From: a virus
Direction: 5' to 3' (one strand)
IMG/VR virus record: IMGVR_UViG_3300012000_000008
Span: 1 to 64,000 of that record
Length of the DNA stretch: 64,000 nucleotides
This document shows, in pieces, positions 8,005 to 19,500 of this stretch (within the stretch, counting starts at the first letter, position 1; the number at the start of each line of letters is the position of its first letter). Under the pieces are notes generated by a model. That model did no database searches and was not told where the DNA came from. It saw nothing but the letters and a program-made list of their open reading frames with translations. Both the position numbers and the translations under genes were made by a program.

Positions 8005-9867
8005 ATGGCCTCTGACAATACATTTAATAATTTTGATTTAAACGTTGATAGCTATGCTGCGTTTGATGCACTTTCATTAAAACAGCTCATAATTTCAAGA
8101 TTAAACAGCAACACAATTTTTACAGATCAAAATTTTGAAGGCAGCAATATTTCTTCTGTTATTGATATTATTGCATATGCATACAATGTATTGTTGTTTT
8201 ATTTGAACCAAACTGCTGCAGAATCAACTTTTACTTCTGCTCAAGTTTATGAAAACATAAACAAAATTGTAAAACTTATTGGCTACAAACCCATAGGTAT
8301 TCAAACTGCCATACTCCCATTTCAAGCTACAGCCAACTATCAACTACTACCAGAAACTTATACCATTCAAAGGTATTCATACTTTACTGTTAATGGCATA
8401 GTTTTTAGTTTCAACAGCGACTCTACATTTACAAAAACAATTACTGGCACAGAATTTTTATCAGATTTTAGTGAACAAAATTTACTTTATCAAGGTTCAT
8501 ATACTGAGTATCCTACCTATGTTGCTACTGGAGAACCTTTTGAAGTTCTTACTATGACAGTTGTTGATAATCAAGGAAATAATATTTTAATTGATCATTT
8601 TAATATTGATGTTTATGTTAGAGACAACACTCTATCAAACCCAGTTTGGACAAAATGGGAACCCACACAGTCTTTATTTCTTGAAAGAAGCAATTCATTT
8701 AAATATGAAATAAGATTAAATGAAGACGGTAGATATGAAATAAAATTTGGTAACAATATAAATGGCAAGCAACTTAACTTTAATGATGAAGTTGCTGTTT
8801 ACTATATTAAATCTAATGGTGTCCAAGGGCAAGTGGGCCCCAATGTGCTCAATGGCAATTCCCTATTTTCATATAATACGCCAAGATTTCAGCAAATTAA
8901 AGCTAATACCACATCACCTAATTTAAAAATTCTTTCACAAACCGAACTTTCTTATCTTTCTTTTAGCAATACTGACCCATCAACCAATTATGTTGAGTCT
9001 GAATCTGTAGCAAGCATTAAAAATAATGCCATAAATACATTCAAAAGCCAGTACAGGCTCATAACATCTGAAGATTTTACTACCTATTTGCTTAAAAATT
9101 ATGGAAATATTTTAGCTTCAGCAAAAGTTGTTAACAATTGGGATTACATAAGCCAGCATGTAAAATATTATTTTGATTTAGGAATAGAAAAACCAAATTT
9201 AGAATCAAGAGTTTTATTTAATCAAGTCAAGTTTGCAGATGCATGCAATTTTAATAACATATATGTTTATGCTGTTCCTAAGTTGGAAAAATTAACTTCC
9301 CTTACCACAAGAGCCAATTATCTTAATGCTGCACAAAAGAATTTGATTATAAATGATTTAAACACAACTAAATTAGCTACAGCAGAAGTAGTAATTAATG
9401 ATCCTGTGTACATGCAAGTGGATGTAGGTGTTAAAATTCCTGATGAGGTATTAACTCCTGATATTTCTAAAAACAGTTATATTCAAATTACAAGGAATAT
9501 TACTGCTAAAAGAAATCCTGAAGCAATTAAAAAACAAGTTTCACAAATTTTTCAAAATTATTTCTCAACTACAAAAGATAATTTAGGCCTTCTTCTTTCT
9601 CTAACAGATCTATCCAATCAAATTAGTAAAATTGAAGGTGTAACTGATATTAAAACTATAAGAGTAGAAAACGGTAATACATATGAAACCCCAGGAATTA
9701 GCCTGGTAATCTACAATCCTGTCTACCCTTACACAGATATAAATGTAATATCTCAAGACACACAATTGCCTTTCTTTAAATTTCCGTTCTTAAATAATTC
9801 TTTAGATTTTATTAACAAAGTAGTAGTTGTTACACCCTCTATTCAGCTACTTCAGAGAGAGTTCTAA
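8005..9867 (+). CDS. 6: Baseplate wedge subunit, gp6/baseplate-J-like
   Basis: A 620-residue protein close to T4 gp6 in length (660). It opens with a helical domain (SLKQLIISRLNSNTIFTDQ, then SSVIDIIAYAYNVLLFYLNQ) typical of gp6/J proteins, and around 335-365 has the core SIKNNAINTFKSQYRLITSEDF, the gp6/J hallmark (A-x-x-x-F-x-x-x-x-R-x-V-T-x-x-D). It forms the wedge ring of the baseplate. Directly follows the gp25-like gene and its stop overlaps the next ATG. Confidence 0.85.
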   Translation: MASDNTFNNFDLNVDSYAAFDALSLKQLIISRLNSNTIFTDQNFEGSNISSVIDIIAYAYNVLLFYLNQTAAESTFTSAQVYENINKIVKLIGYKPIGIQTAILPFQATANYQLLPETYTIQRYSYFTVNGIVFSFNSDSTFTKTITGTEFLSDFSEQNLLYQGSYTEYPTYVATGEPFEVLTMTVVDNQGNNILIDHFNIDVYVRDNTLSNPVWTKWEPTQSLFLERSNSFKYEIRLNEDGRYEIKFGNNINGKQLNFNDEVAVYYIKSNGVQGQVGPNVLNGNSLFSYNTPRFQQIKANTTSPNLKILSQTELSYLSFSNTDPSTNYVESESVASIKNNAINTFKSQYRLITSEDFTTYLLKNYGNILASAKVVNNWDYISQHVKYYFDLGIEKPNLESRVLFNQVKFADACNFNNIYVYAVPKLEKLTSLTTRANYLNAAQKNLIINDLNTTKLATAEVVINDPVYMQVDVGVKIPDEVLTPDISKNSYIQITRNITAKRNPEAIKKQVSQIFQNYFSTTKDNLGLLLSLTDLSNQISKIEGVTDIKTIRVENGNTYETPGISLVIYNPVYPYTDINVISQDTQLPFFKFPFLNNSLDFINKVVVVTPSIQLLQREF

Positions 9868-12800
9868 TGGCATCAATAAATTACAGTTACCTGTATTTTG
9901 ATATCAAGAACTATGCAGGTATAAATTCATTATCTTCTTATACTTTAGAAAATACTCCTCTTTATTTTTATCCTGATTTTACAACATCACCTTTATTATC
10001 AAGCAATGTAGTTATCTCTAACAAAAAAATACAATGGAATTTTGGTGATGGAACATTTTCAAATGAAGTTACAGCTTCCCATGTATATACATGGCCTGGA
10101 ACATATGAAGTAAAATTGACTATCTTTGATTCAAATGGAACTGCTTATGACAGCAGTTACAAACCAACTGTAACCATAAGAGATTTTATTGCTGATGATT
10201 TTATTTTTGAAAATTATGGAAAATTTATTTATGATGTACCAGCAAGCAAAATAATTGATCCATTAAAAATAATAAGACGCAACAGTTGGCAAACGTATAA
10301 TGCTCTTTCTGCAGAAGGATATACAGTAAATCTTTATGCATCAGGTGCAGGTGGAAGCTTTATTGATATCAATTCATTTTATAATGACAAGTGGAGTCAT
10401 TTGAGATCATTGTCTAGATTTTATGAAAAACAAAAAATAGGTAATAATGAAGAATATGTTATTGTAACATCTCTTTCCACCAAAGATACAGAATTATATG
10501 CAAGAATTAATAGCAATCAATTGGAAGTGTGTGGTCCTAATGATTCAGGAGCAGTTTTTGTTGGAACTTCTGGATATGCTGAATTTTATTATGTAGATGA
10601 TAAAACTAAAAATTATACCACCAGAGAAAATCCTATTTTTATTTTTGCAACGCTAGATAATTCAAAATTTAATGATTATTTTTCTCAACAGAGAAAACTA
10701 TTTAACTATATACCATTTCCACCTTATGGATTTCAGAGCATAGCTCCAGCTGTTCAGCCTATTATTAAAGTTAGACACAACCCTGCAAGTAAACTAAGCA
10801 TTACAAGCAATGGTATTGATGGTGAGGGAGCTTTATCTGCTACAAATTTCAATATACCGCCCATTAGTTGGCAAAACACACAAATACCTTTTGTTGTAAA
10901 ATTAAAAGACAATGAAAATTTTACTACCAGAACATACCCTCCTTTGTATTGCACAACAGCAGATTCGGTTGCGTTATCTTCAGTTTCAGCTTTTAATTTA
11001 ACCATTGATTTGGCTACTCTTAGTGCAGGCAATTACATAAGAGTACCTGGTATTGACTTTGTATCCAATTTTAACACAGACATACCCAGAAGTATAGGAG
11101 CATTTTATAAAGGTTATTTTACACCACAAAATAGTTTGCTCAATTGTATTTTAACTGCTGGAATGACCATAGTAGACCCAGTCAATTTTCCTAAAGATAG
11201 TTTAGTTGGGTGGGTATGTGAGCCAGAATATAAAAGTATTAAAAGATTATTTAAAACAAGTTTTTATAACAGTTGTTATGGCTCTGTAAATGTAAATCTC
11301 TCTGCTTATGTTCAAGATTATTCAACACCAAATAGTTCTGAATCTTATTGTGTGGCAGTAGCACCTTCTGGTGCAGGTTTTGGAAATGATTATTTGGCAT
11401 GGATTGGTGATGGATTTGCAGAAAAAATTTATAAAATTGATATTTTTGGCAATATACTTTCAGCATTTTCATTATCTTCATACCCCCTGTCTTCACCAAG
11501 TGGGATAGTAAACGTAAACTTATTGTCACAGGTTTTATCGAGTGCTGCACCCAACAGCATAGCATTAGATGGAAATAGTGATGTATGGGTTTCATTATTT
11601 GACACAGTTTCTTGCATAAAAATTGATTATAATTCTGGTGCCATAAAATCTGTAGCATACCCCAATCTACAAAACATTGTCTATTATCTGAGCTCCACAT
11701 ATAATATTCCTGAATTATCAGGTTTTGCAGGTGAAAATATTTTATTACCTGCTTCCTTGGATACTGATAAGAATAATAATTTATGGGTTGCTTATACACA
11801 CCCTGTTTCAAATTTCTTATTCAAATATAATACATACGGTACGATTTTAACAGCAGTTCCTTTTCCTTCATTAATATCACCAGTTGAAATAATTGTTGAT
11901 AGAAATGATTATGTTTGGTTTACAGCACTCAATAATACCTACAACCCTCCTAATATTTTAAATAGAAATGATTATGTTTATAAAATAGATTCAACTGGTG
12001 CTTTGGTTTCAGGCTATCCATTGAGCGGGTTTAAACTTGTTGGCAATATAACTGTGGATGGGACTCAAAGTGCCTATGTTTCCCATGCTTTAGAAACAGT
12101 TACACGAATAGATGGCAATACAGCTGCATTACTAAATTATGTAGCAGGTGCAGGAAACAACAATACAGATTATATTTGTAGTATTGGAGGCATTGCTGCA
12201 GATACAGGAAATTATATTTGGACCATAAACAATTTTGATAATAAGCTTTACTACCTGGATGCTTATAGTGTATCTATTACATCAGTAAATGGTATAGACA
12301 ATGTGGATCTTGTGTTTCCTCCAGACAATGATCCTCTTTATCCTGTAAGTGCATTTGCTGAGAAAATTTTTCAATCTTACGGTGATTGGAATGGTTCCAG
12401 ATGGATTAACAAATACATGGTGCCAGTTACAGTTACCAGATATATTTCAGGAAACTCAACACCTTTCAACATATATTCAGATGAAGGCATTTATAATATA
12501 ACAAAAGTAAATGAAGATTTTAATGCCAAGGGTTTCTATGATGAAACAAGATATCAAGAATTTTTAATTGACAAGACAATATTTTTTGATGAATTTCTAG
12601 GCACCATAGTGGGCGATTTGAGCTCACAACCTTATGAATTAGGAAAAACAATTTATGAAAAAATAGCTAATTTTACTAATAATGTTGCAAATGTAGATAA
12701 ATGCAATTTAAAGCAGCTACTTTCTTTCTGTGATGAACTAAGCGTTCAATTTGAACAATACAATTACCCCTTTCCACCACAATTGAGAAGATTAGTAGAT

Positions 12801-13328
12801 ATTTTGTCCATAAAACACAAGTTGTTGTTTGGAGATCAAAACAAATACAATTTAAATTTTATTAAAAATGGAAGCATAAATTCAAACATAGGCATTAATT
12901 TAGGCAATCAAATATCACCTGTATCTGGCACAATTTATTCTGGTGTTCCAATTGTAGCTTATGAAGTATTCTCAGGTCTATATACTCTAGTTAATTTCTC
13001 CATAATACCAAATACCTCCTATAATCAAGCTCTGCCTTTAAGCACATACAATTATAATTGGGCATGGGGTCTAGTAGCTCCAGAATCCCTTACAGGTAGA
13101 GATATAGGCATATACTATAATTTTTATAATTTTATTGACATTTACGAGAATTCTTATTATAACAATGTTATAAACTGGTATGATCCTCTTAATAAACTGT
13201 CTCCAACACTGTCTTCTTATGGTGATTGGATAAAAAACGATGGTATCATGCAAAATATTCTTAGCTATGAAATGACAAAAGGCTTAAGATTGTTTACAAG
13301 TGCTGCCAACATACAATACAACAATTAA
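9867..13328 (+). CDS. Giant virion adhesin: PKD domain plus beta-propeller-like repeats
   Basis: An 1153-residue protein. Residues 50-105 form a PKD domain (NFGDG at 58-62, HVYTWPGTYEVKL at 72-84), a fold common in sugar- and protein-binding surface proteins. Residues of about 500-830 hold NHL-like propeller repeats such as SIALDGNSDVWVS and SLDTDKNNNLWVAY. The rest is beta-rich. Its ATG overlaps the gp6-like stop, so it is expressed with the baseplate and is likely tail-attached. No enzyme motif is seen. Receptor binding is inference. Confidence 0.75.
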   Translation: MASINYSYLYFDIKNYAGINSLSSYTLENTPLYFYPDFTTSPLLSSNVVISNKKIQWNFGDGTFSNEVTASHVYTWPGTYEVKLTIFDSNGTAYDSSYKPTVTIRDFIADDFIFENYGKFIYDVPASKIIDPLKIIRRNSWQTYNALSAEGYTVNLYASGAGGSFIDINSFYNDKWSHLRSLSRFYEKQKIGNNEEYVIVTSLSTKDTELYARINSNQLEVCGPNDSGAVFVGTSGYAEFYYVDDKTKNYTTRENPIFIFATLDNSKFNDYFSQQRKLFNYIPFPPYGFQSIAPAVQPIIKVRHNPASKLSITSNGIDGEGALSATNFNIPPISWQNTQIPFVVKLKDNENFTTRTYPPLYCTTADSVALSSVSAFNLTIDLATLSAGNYIRVPGIDFVSNFNTDIPRSIGAFYKGYFTPQNSLLNCILTAGMTIVDPVNFPKDSLVGWVCEPEYKSIKRLFKTSFYNSCYGSVNVNLSAYVQDYSTPNSSESYCVAVAPSGAGFGNDYLAWIGDGFAEKIYKIDIFGNILSAFSLSSYPLSSPSGIVNVNLLSQVLSSAAPNSIALDGNSDVWVSLFDTVSCIKIDYNSGAIKSVAYPNLQNIVYYLSSTYNIPELSGFAGENILLPASLDTDKNNNLWVAYTHPVSNFLFKYNTYGTILTAVPFPSLISPVEIIVDRNDYVWFTALNNTYNPPNILNRNDYVYKIDSTGALVSGYPLSGFKLVGNITVDGTQSAYVSHALETVTRIDGNTAALLNYVAGAGNNNTDYICSIGGIAADTGNYIWTINNFDNKLYYLDAYSVSITSVNGIDNVDLVFPPDNDPLYPVSAFAEKIFQSYGDWNGSRWINKYMVPVTVTRYISGNSTPFNIYSDEGIYNITKVNEDFNAKGFYDETRYQEFLIDKTIFFDEFLGTIVGDLSSQPYELGKTIYEKIANFTNNVANVDKCNLKQLLSFCDELSVQFEQYNYPFPPQLRRLVDILSIKHKLLFGDQNKYNLNFIKNGSINSNIGINLGNQISPVSGTIYSGVPIVAYEVFSGLYTLVNFSIIPNTSYNQALPLSTYNYNWAWGLVAPESLTGRDIGIYYNFYNFIDIYENSYYNNVINWYDPLNKLSPTLSSYGDWIKNDGIMQNILSYEMTKGLRLFTSAANIQYNN

Positions 13329-13336
13329 ATATTTTA

Positions 13337-16300
13337 ATGCCTGAAAGCAGCCGATTTTCTAATGAAGTAATTCCTAATTCAATTACTTCTATTGATAACA
13401 AAAACTTAAGTGTTGATAAAAATCAACCTTTAACTTTTATTCAATGGGTTGAATACAATAGAGCCATAGCTACAAATATTTCAGATTTATTGTATAGATA
13501 TCAAAATTACTTGAATAACTGGTATGTTGCAAAAAATTTAATACCTGAAAATAATCAGCTTTCCATAAAAGATTTATATGTTAACCTATTAAACGAAATA
13601 ATTTTAAATTATACTTCTATCGATGAACGAAGATTTTTAAAAAATATAGACCCAAATGATCCAAATGATTTAAGTATAGCGGTTCCTTTTTTTGCTCAAA
13701 AAATAAAAGACATTTGTGTATATTATTCTACTTTGAGAGACAAGGCTCAAAATGCCACTCTTGAATACAATTTAAAGGGTAGTAATTTTGGTTTAAAGAA
13801 TTTAATTTATAATGAAATTTCTAAAGCATTGGAGAATCAAGATTTAACAGAATTAATACGCTCATTAAACCTTTCAGTTTCTTCAGTTAGAAATAATATT
13901 ACAGTAGATCTTGAAGAGCTCTATGATTTGTATCCTAATTATTTTGATCTAGGAACTTTGCCCGCATCTGCATACCTTGCATCAACAGGCCAGAGAAATG
14001 AGTATTTTGATTTTAATACTTACAGTATCAAGCCAAACCTTTTCATTGATTTTGATCAAGCCATAGTAGATGCCATAAAAGATTATCCTTTCTTTTTAAT
14101 TGAACTTGGCACAAACAATTTATCCATTTCACCTGGTGTAAGCTCCACTCAGTTAAATTATCTTAAAGATAGTGATTTTATAACAAACATAAACAATAAT
14201 GATAAAGAAAACTTAAAATTATTTTTAGAAAAATCTGTTACAACCAAATTTATTGGTACTGATTTTTATTATATTTCAACCGGTAGCACAGCATCTCAAT
14301 TTGTTTCAGGCAAGCTATTTGAAGCAGATGCACCATACGCAAATTATTTAAATAAAAATACACCTACAATTGCAGCAGTACCAAGCCTGGATTATTTGTT
14401 TTCAGCTAAAAATATTGGCTTCTTTTTCAAACCAGATAAAGTTGGGCTTTTATCTTTTAATAATTTTAATTTTACTCATAGTATAAATTTTGATGCTCTT
14501 AGCTCTAATTTTGTTTATATATTTCCCGATCCAAAATATTATGGCAATGTAACAGGCGGTACCAAACAAGATCAAACAACACCATTGTCATTTTTTGAAA
14601 ATAATTATGTATTAAGAACTAGCTTTGCCAATAGTTATAAATTTGGTGACCCAGTAAGTGACCCTCTGCTACCCACTATTAAAGGATATCAAAGCAGAGA
14701 GCAAAGTCTTAATTATTCTAATCAAGGCCTCTCAAGATATATAGACCCTCAGGACTTTTTCAATAAAGAAAAGAAAGATGTATGGGCCAATTCAGATGTA
14801 TACTCACTAGCACCTATTATTGAGTTTCCCATTGCAAAAAGACTAGAGACTTTGCTCTCTATAAACAAAACACTTGTACAATACAAATCAGATGTTTATG
14901 GCAATGAATATGGTCTTTATAAATTTGTAGAGCCTGCTAAAGACACTTCAAATATTTTAACACAATCTGAACAACAGCAAACTGATAAATTTTGCCTTGT
15001 ATTAGATGGTCATACTTTTTATGATCTAGTTTCAGGATTTAATTTTAATTATGCTATAAGCTCCTCTGAACTGGGCTACTCAGGTGTAATTCTTAAAACA
15101 ACTAACAACATACCACCAGGGTCAGGATTTTATACACATGCGTCCAGTATAACAGGCACATCACCATTGAGCACGTTCTATTATAACAATGGTGCACCAT
15201 CATTCTCACTTTCAGGCATACCTGAAAACATAGTTTCATACTTGTTCCAGCCTGAAAACTTTTGTTCAAACATAGTAACTACAACTTTTAACTGCAATGT
15301 AAGAGATGGGTTTAGTTTTGTGTCATCTAGCTCAGGCTTATTACCAGATTATCCTTCTGATGACCCATCATTTAACCCTGCTGTAACACAAGTTTATTAT
15401 GATATTTTAGCAGATGGTGGTGTGAATCCTTTGAGCCCTGATTATAGAGCCACATTTGCATATGCAGGTTCTTTCTTATTTGTGCCTCCTGTAACAGCAC
15501 TCACAAACTATTATGGCAATTTCTTCTTAGTCAGCTCATTTAGCAATCAAACTACACCATGCAATGATGTTTTTGAAGACAAAACAGATTTCTTTTTGGA
15601 AAGTTATTATTTAAATTATAATTTACCCAAGAGAAACACTCTGTATGTACCAACAATAACTTCTAATTTACCCAAACAAAATTTATATAAAACTAAATTT
15701 GTGAACTACGGTGATTTTTATTATAGAAATAGCAATACATCTCTAGTTGCACCAGTTTCAACTGCTTTGTCATCAATTTTTATCAAGTATCCCATTGAAA
15801 CGCAGCAAGAAATATTTGAAAAAACTATTAATTTTGATGTTTATTTTGACATATTGCAAATTGAAACAGAAAATTATGTAATTTTTGATAAGATAGAATT
15901 TAATTATGAGAGCAATTTACCAAGAAGCTCTTCTTATAACGAGTTATACGTTAAAAGAGGCATTAACAAAGATTTTGACAAAATTTCTACTGTTTGGTTT
16001 AATGAAAATGAAAAAAGTTTAATCTTTGCAAAAACAACCTTGTTCTATGAAAACAGTTCCACAAACTTCAAAGTAATATATCCAGTAATTTACTCATTAA
16101 ATTTAGATTCTCTTAATTTGTTACAAATTTACCCTTCAAAGCCTGTGCAAAATTTAAGTTCACAAGATTTACTTGAATTTTCTCTTTCAGGCACAGGGGT
16201 AAATGTTAATTTAGTATCCATAGACAAGCCTATAATGTCTTATAGCAATGAATCTGGGCTATATAGCTTAAGTTATCTGGCCAGAGATTCTTCTGAATTG

Positions 16301-16489
16301 TTCTACATGTTTGTAACTACATTTAAATACTTTAATGGCATATTAAGTAACATTAAAAATATTATGTACAGGCCTGTTATTGATCTCACCTCACTAAACT
16401 TTAGTAATTCACTGAATTATTTGGTGTATGGAACTTATAATGTAGCAGGAACCGGGGGCAATATAACAGGAGGTACTTTTGTTTTTTAA
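13337..16489 (+). CDS. Large virion protein of unknown fold
   Basis: A 1050-residue protein with no domain I can name, rich in Asn, Ser, Phe and Tyr like its neighbours. The first 250 residues look helical (EYNRAIATNISDLLYRY), the rest beta-rich. The start is preceded by AATTAAATATTTTA, a late-motif variant, and lies 8 nt after the adhesin. Most likely part of the tail-fibre or baseplate periphery. Confidence 0.6.
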   Translation: MPESSRFSNEVIPNSITSIDNKNLSVDKNQPLTFIQWVEYNRAIATNISDLLYRYQNYLNNWYVAKNLIPENNQLSIKDLYVNLLNEIILNYTSIDERRFLKNIDPNDPNDLSIAVPFFAQKIKDICVYYSTLRDKAQNATLEYNLKGSNFGLKNLIYNEISKALENQDLTELIRSLNLSVSSVRNNITVDLEELYDLYPNYFDLGTLPASAYLASTGQRNEYFDFNTYSIKPNLFIDFDQAIVDAIKDYPFFLIELGTNNLSISPGVSSTQLNYLKDSDFITNINNNDKENLKLFLEKSVTTKFIGTDFYYISTGSTASQFVSGKLFEADAPYANYLNKNTPTIAAVPSLDYLFSAKNIGFFFKPDKVGLLSFNNFNFTHSINFDALSSNFVYIFPDPKYYGNVTGGTKQDQTTPLSFFENNYVLRTSFANSYKFGDPVSDPLLPTIKGYQSREQSLNYSNQGLSRYIDPQDFFNKEKKDVWANSDVYSLAPIIEFPIAKRLETLLSINKTLVQYKSDVYGNEYGLYKFVEPAKDTSNILTQSEQQQTDKFCLVLDGHTFYDLVSGFNFNYAISSSELGYSGVILKTTNNIPPGSGFYTHASSITGTSPLSTFYYNNGAPSFSLSGIPENIVSYLFQPENFCSNIVTTTFNCNVRDGFSFVSSSSGLLPDYPSDDPSFNPAVTQVYYDILADGGVNPLSPDYRATFAYAGSFLFVPPVTALTNYYGNFFLVSSFSNQTTPCNDVFEDKTDFFLESYYLNYNLPKRNTLYVPTITSNLPKQNLYKTKFVNYGDFYYRNSNTSLVAPVSTALSSIFIKYPIETQQEIFEKTINFDVYFDILQIETENYVIFDKIEFNYESNLPRSSSYNELYVKRGINKDFDKISTVWFNENEKSLIFAKTTLFYENSSTNFKVIYPVIYSLNLDSLNLLQIYPSKPVQNLSSQDLLEFSLSGTGVNVNLVSIDKPIMSYSNESGLYSLSYLARDSSELFYMFVTTFKYFNGILSNIKNIMYRPVIDLTSLNFSNSLNYLVYGTYNVAGTGGNITGGTFVF

Positions 16490-16500
16490 AGTAATTGCAT

Positions 16501-19500
16501 ATGGCTACTAAAGTTTTTATTCGTTACAATTCCCCCAGAACAAGCATTAACAATTGTTTCTATGCTGGTGGGTACCCTGCAGGCCCATTTCCAGTAGTAC
16601 AAAATGTGGATTTACTTTTTAATATTAATGATCCATACACACTATCAGCTGAAGATACTTCCACATCTTTGCAAAATATAACTGCTGTTTCTCCAATTGA
16701 TCCAGCAACTTACTTTGATTTTTCTTTGACTCCTAGATTGAAGTATTTTACAACGTTTAGTGATTCATTTAACATAGGCAGTTATACTTCTCCTGCGCCC
16801 AATGTTTATTGCAAAGATTTAATTAGTTTTACTTCTCAAGGTGGCACTCTGGCAAGCAATTTATCAGGTCTAACAGCATTACAATTTGCAGATGGCTCTT
16901 CTTCAAACAGTAGAAGCTTGACTTCTACAAATTTTAATAGCTGTTCTTCTCTTGTAAATGCTGATTTTAGAGACAATGGTGTAAAATCTTTTAATTTTTT
17001 AGGAGCACCATCATTAATAATTGCTTTTATTGGTAATAACCCTCTATCAGCAACAAACATTTCTGAAAATTTTGTATCAAATTTAAATTATAGAGCTCTG
17101 TCTGGGTTCTTAGATTTGGGGCTAGCTCCTAAAAATTTGCCAAATTTATACCCAATAAGCTCAACCAATCTGGGTGTAAATTCGCTCACATCTTTAAGCG
17201 CTTTGCAGAATCTTAGACTAGGATACAATGATTTAACGGAATTAACAATACCACTCTTGCCTAAATTGTTTTCTCTTGACTTGACTTATAATACAAGACT
17301 TAGTAGCCTAACCTTTAATAGCACTTTGTTTAATTTAGAATATTTGTATTGCAATAATACACAGTTATCTGCTTTGAATGTGGTTCAATTATCAGCTTTA
17401 AGAGAATTAAATTTATCAAATACACCATTTAATAGTATTACCAATATTACAAACCTTTCATCCATAAGTGGGTTGCAACAATTATACGTTGATTCAACCA
17501 ATATAAATGATTTAGACTTCTCCTACTTGCCCAATTCATTCTCCATTGAATCTCTTCAAGCAAGTAATAACCCTTCTTTGTCTTCCATAAACCCTTTGAG
17601 CTTGAGCTCAATTAATACCAGAGGATACAATTTAAAATCACTGCAATTAAACGTAAATACATCTCTTTCTGCAGCTGCATTCTATACACTGTCTGCATTG
17701 CAATATCTTGCATTGAGTAGAACAAGATTGAAAGATGTTTCATTTGCAGGTCTTTCTTCTTTAAGAACTTTTGAATCTACTGGTAACAGATTTCTTTCAT
17801 CTTTTAATAGTACAACTAGCTTGCCTCAACTGACTGGTTGTTATTTTACTTCTACAGGTGGGGTTCATCATAGAGCTTTAAGTTCTTTTGCATTAACAGG
17901 CTGCCCGCTTTTGCAAGAAATTAATGTAAATAATGCACCATTAGAATATATCAATGCAAGTAATAATCCAAGCTTAAACTTATTTTTTTCAAATTGTAAT
18001 TCTGTACCTTCAAATGAAAAAATTATTTATTTAAATAATTTAACAAACCTAAAAGACCTCTACATATACAATCACTCCAATTTAAACACAATAAATTTTG
18101 CAAATACACCCAATATTTCTAGTTTTACAGTAGCATATGCACAATTAACTTCAAATAACATTTTTGATAATATAGCTTCAAATGCTCTAACAGAGGTAGA
18201 AGTAATTAGCAATAAATTATCAGGTAGTTTTGATTTTACAAGATTTTACAATCTTAAAAACCTTTCTGTAGCTTTAAATAGCATTTCTGCGCTGCAATTA
18301 CCCAGTACAATAGAACAATTAATTGTAGCTTACAATAAATTATCTTCATTAAACATTTCAAGTTTAACCGCTCTTAGTCTTGTAATAGCCCAAAATAATA
18401 ATTTAACTGCTCTGGATACATCTGCACTTCAAAAAATTAATTATATCCAAGCAAGCTCAAATTTATTGTCCAGCATTAATTTAAACAGTCAAAAATTAAA
18501 AAATGTATATTTAAATGACAATTTTTTAAATTATTGCAATTTTTCTGCTGCTACTGGTTTACAGTTTCTAGCTACCCACAACAATAACATAACATCCATA
18601 CAGCCACCTTCTGGATTTAATGCTTCCAATACTTTTATTAACATAAGCAGCAATTATCTCTATTCAGATTCTATTGATGCTTTTATTATTTCTTTGTGTG
18701 CAAGTAATGCTTTAAACTCAGTTTTAAGATATGCAGACAACACTAAGGGCAGATCATCATACTCTGATTCTGCTTATATTCATTTGTCATCTTTTAGAAA
18801 TGCAACCTTTATACCCAATGAACCCGCTGGTACTGTTGGTTCTCCTGTGCCCATTATTACTAATATTAGCATACCTTCTACTCTTGCTTATGGTACTTCA
18901 GCAACATTATCTGCTTATGCTAGTTATCTGGATAATTTCTTTAATGTTTCTTATGGCATAGTAAATGGTCCAGGAACTATTGCATCTGGTAATATATTGA
19001 GTGCTTATTATCCAGGAACAATTACTTTGCTAGTAAGTACTCTCTCTACTACTCAATTTGACCCTGCTACAGCAGAATTTATTGTAAATGTTCCTAAGGC
19101 AAATATATCAAGCTTCATATCTTTCTCTGGCACCAATGCTTATTTCTATGATGGTAGTGTCAAATCAGCTTACCCCTATGTGCAAGGTCTATCAGGCATT
19201 GCATTTAGTACATCTTACTTTAAAAACAGTGCATTGGATGTGCCTCAAGACACAGGAACATACTCAGTAAGCACGTATATTATAAACCCAGTTTACGAAG
19301 GGTCAGCCACTTCAACACTATACATTTTTAATTCTGCTACTACATATACTCTGCCTGCCACGTGCACTAGTTCTGTCGTTTATAGCCCCAGTGGTTATGA
19401 TACTAAAAAAGATTTAGTTATATCATTTCAGTATGCATGCTATGGCAATACTGAAATTGCTGGTGAAGGTTTCTGCATATCTTTTATATCTGACACTCAA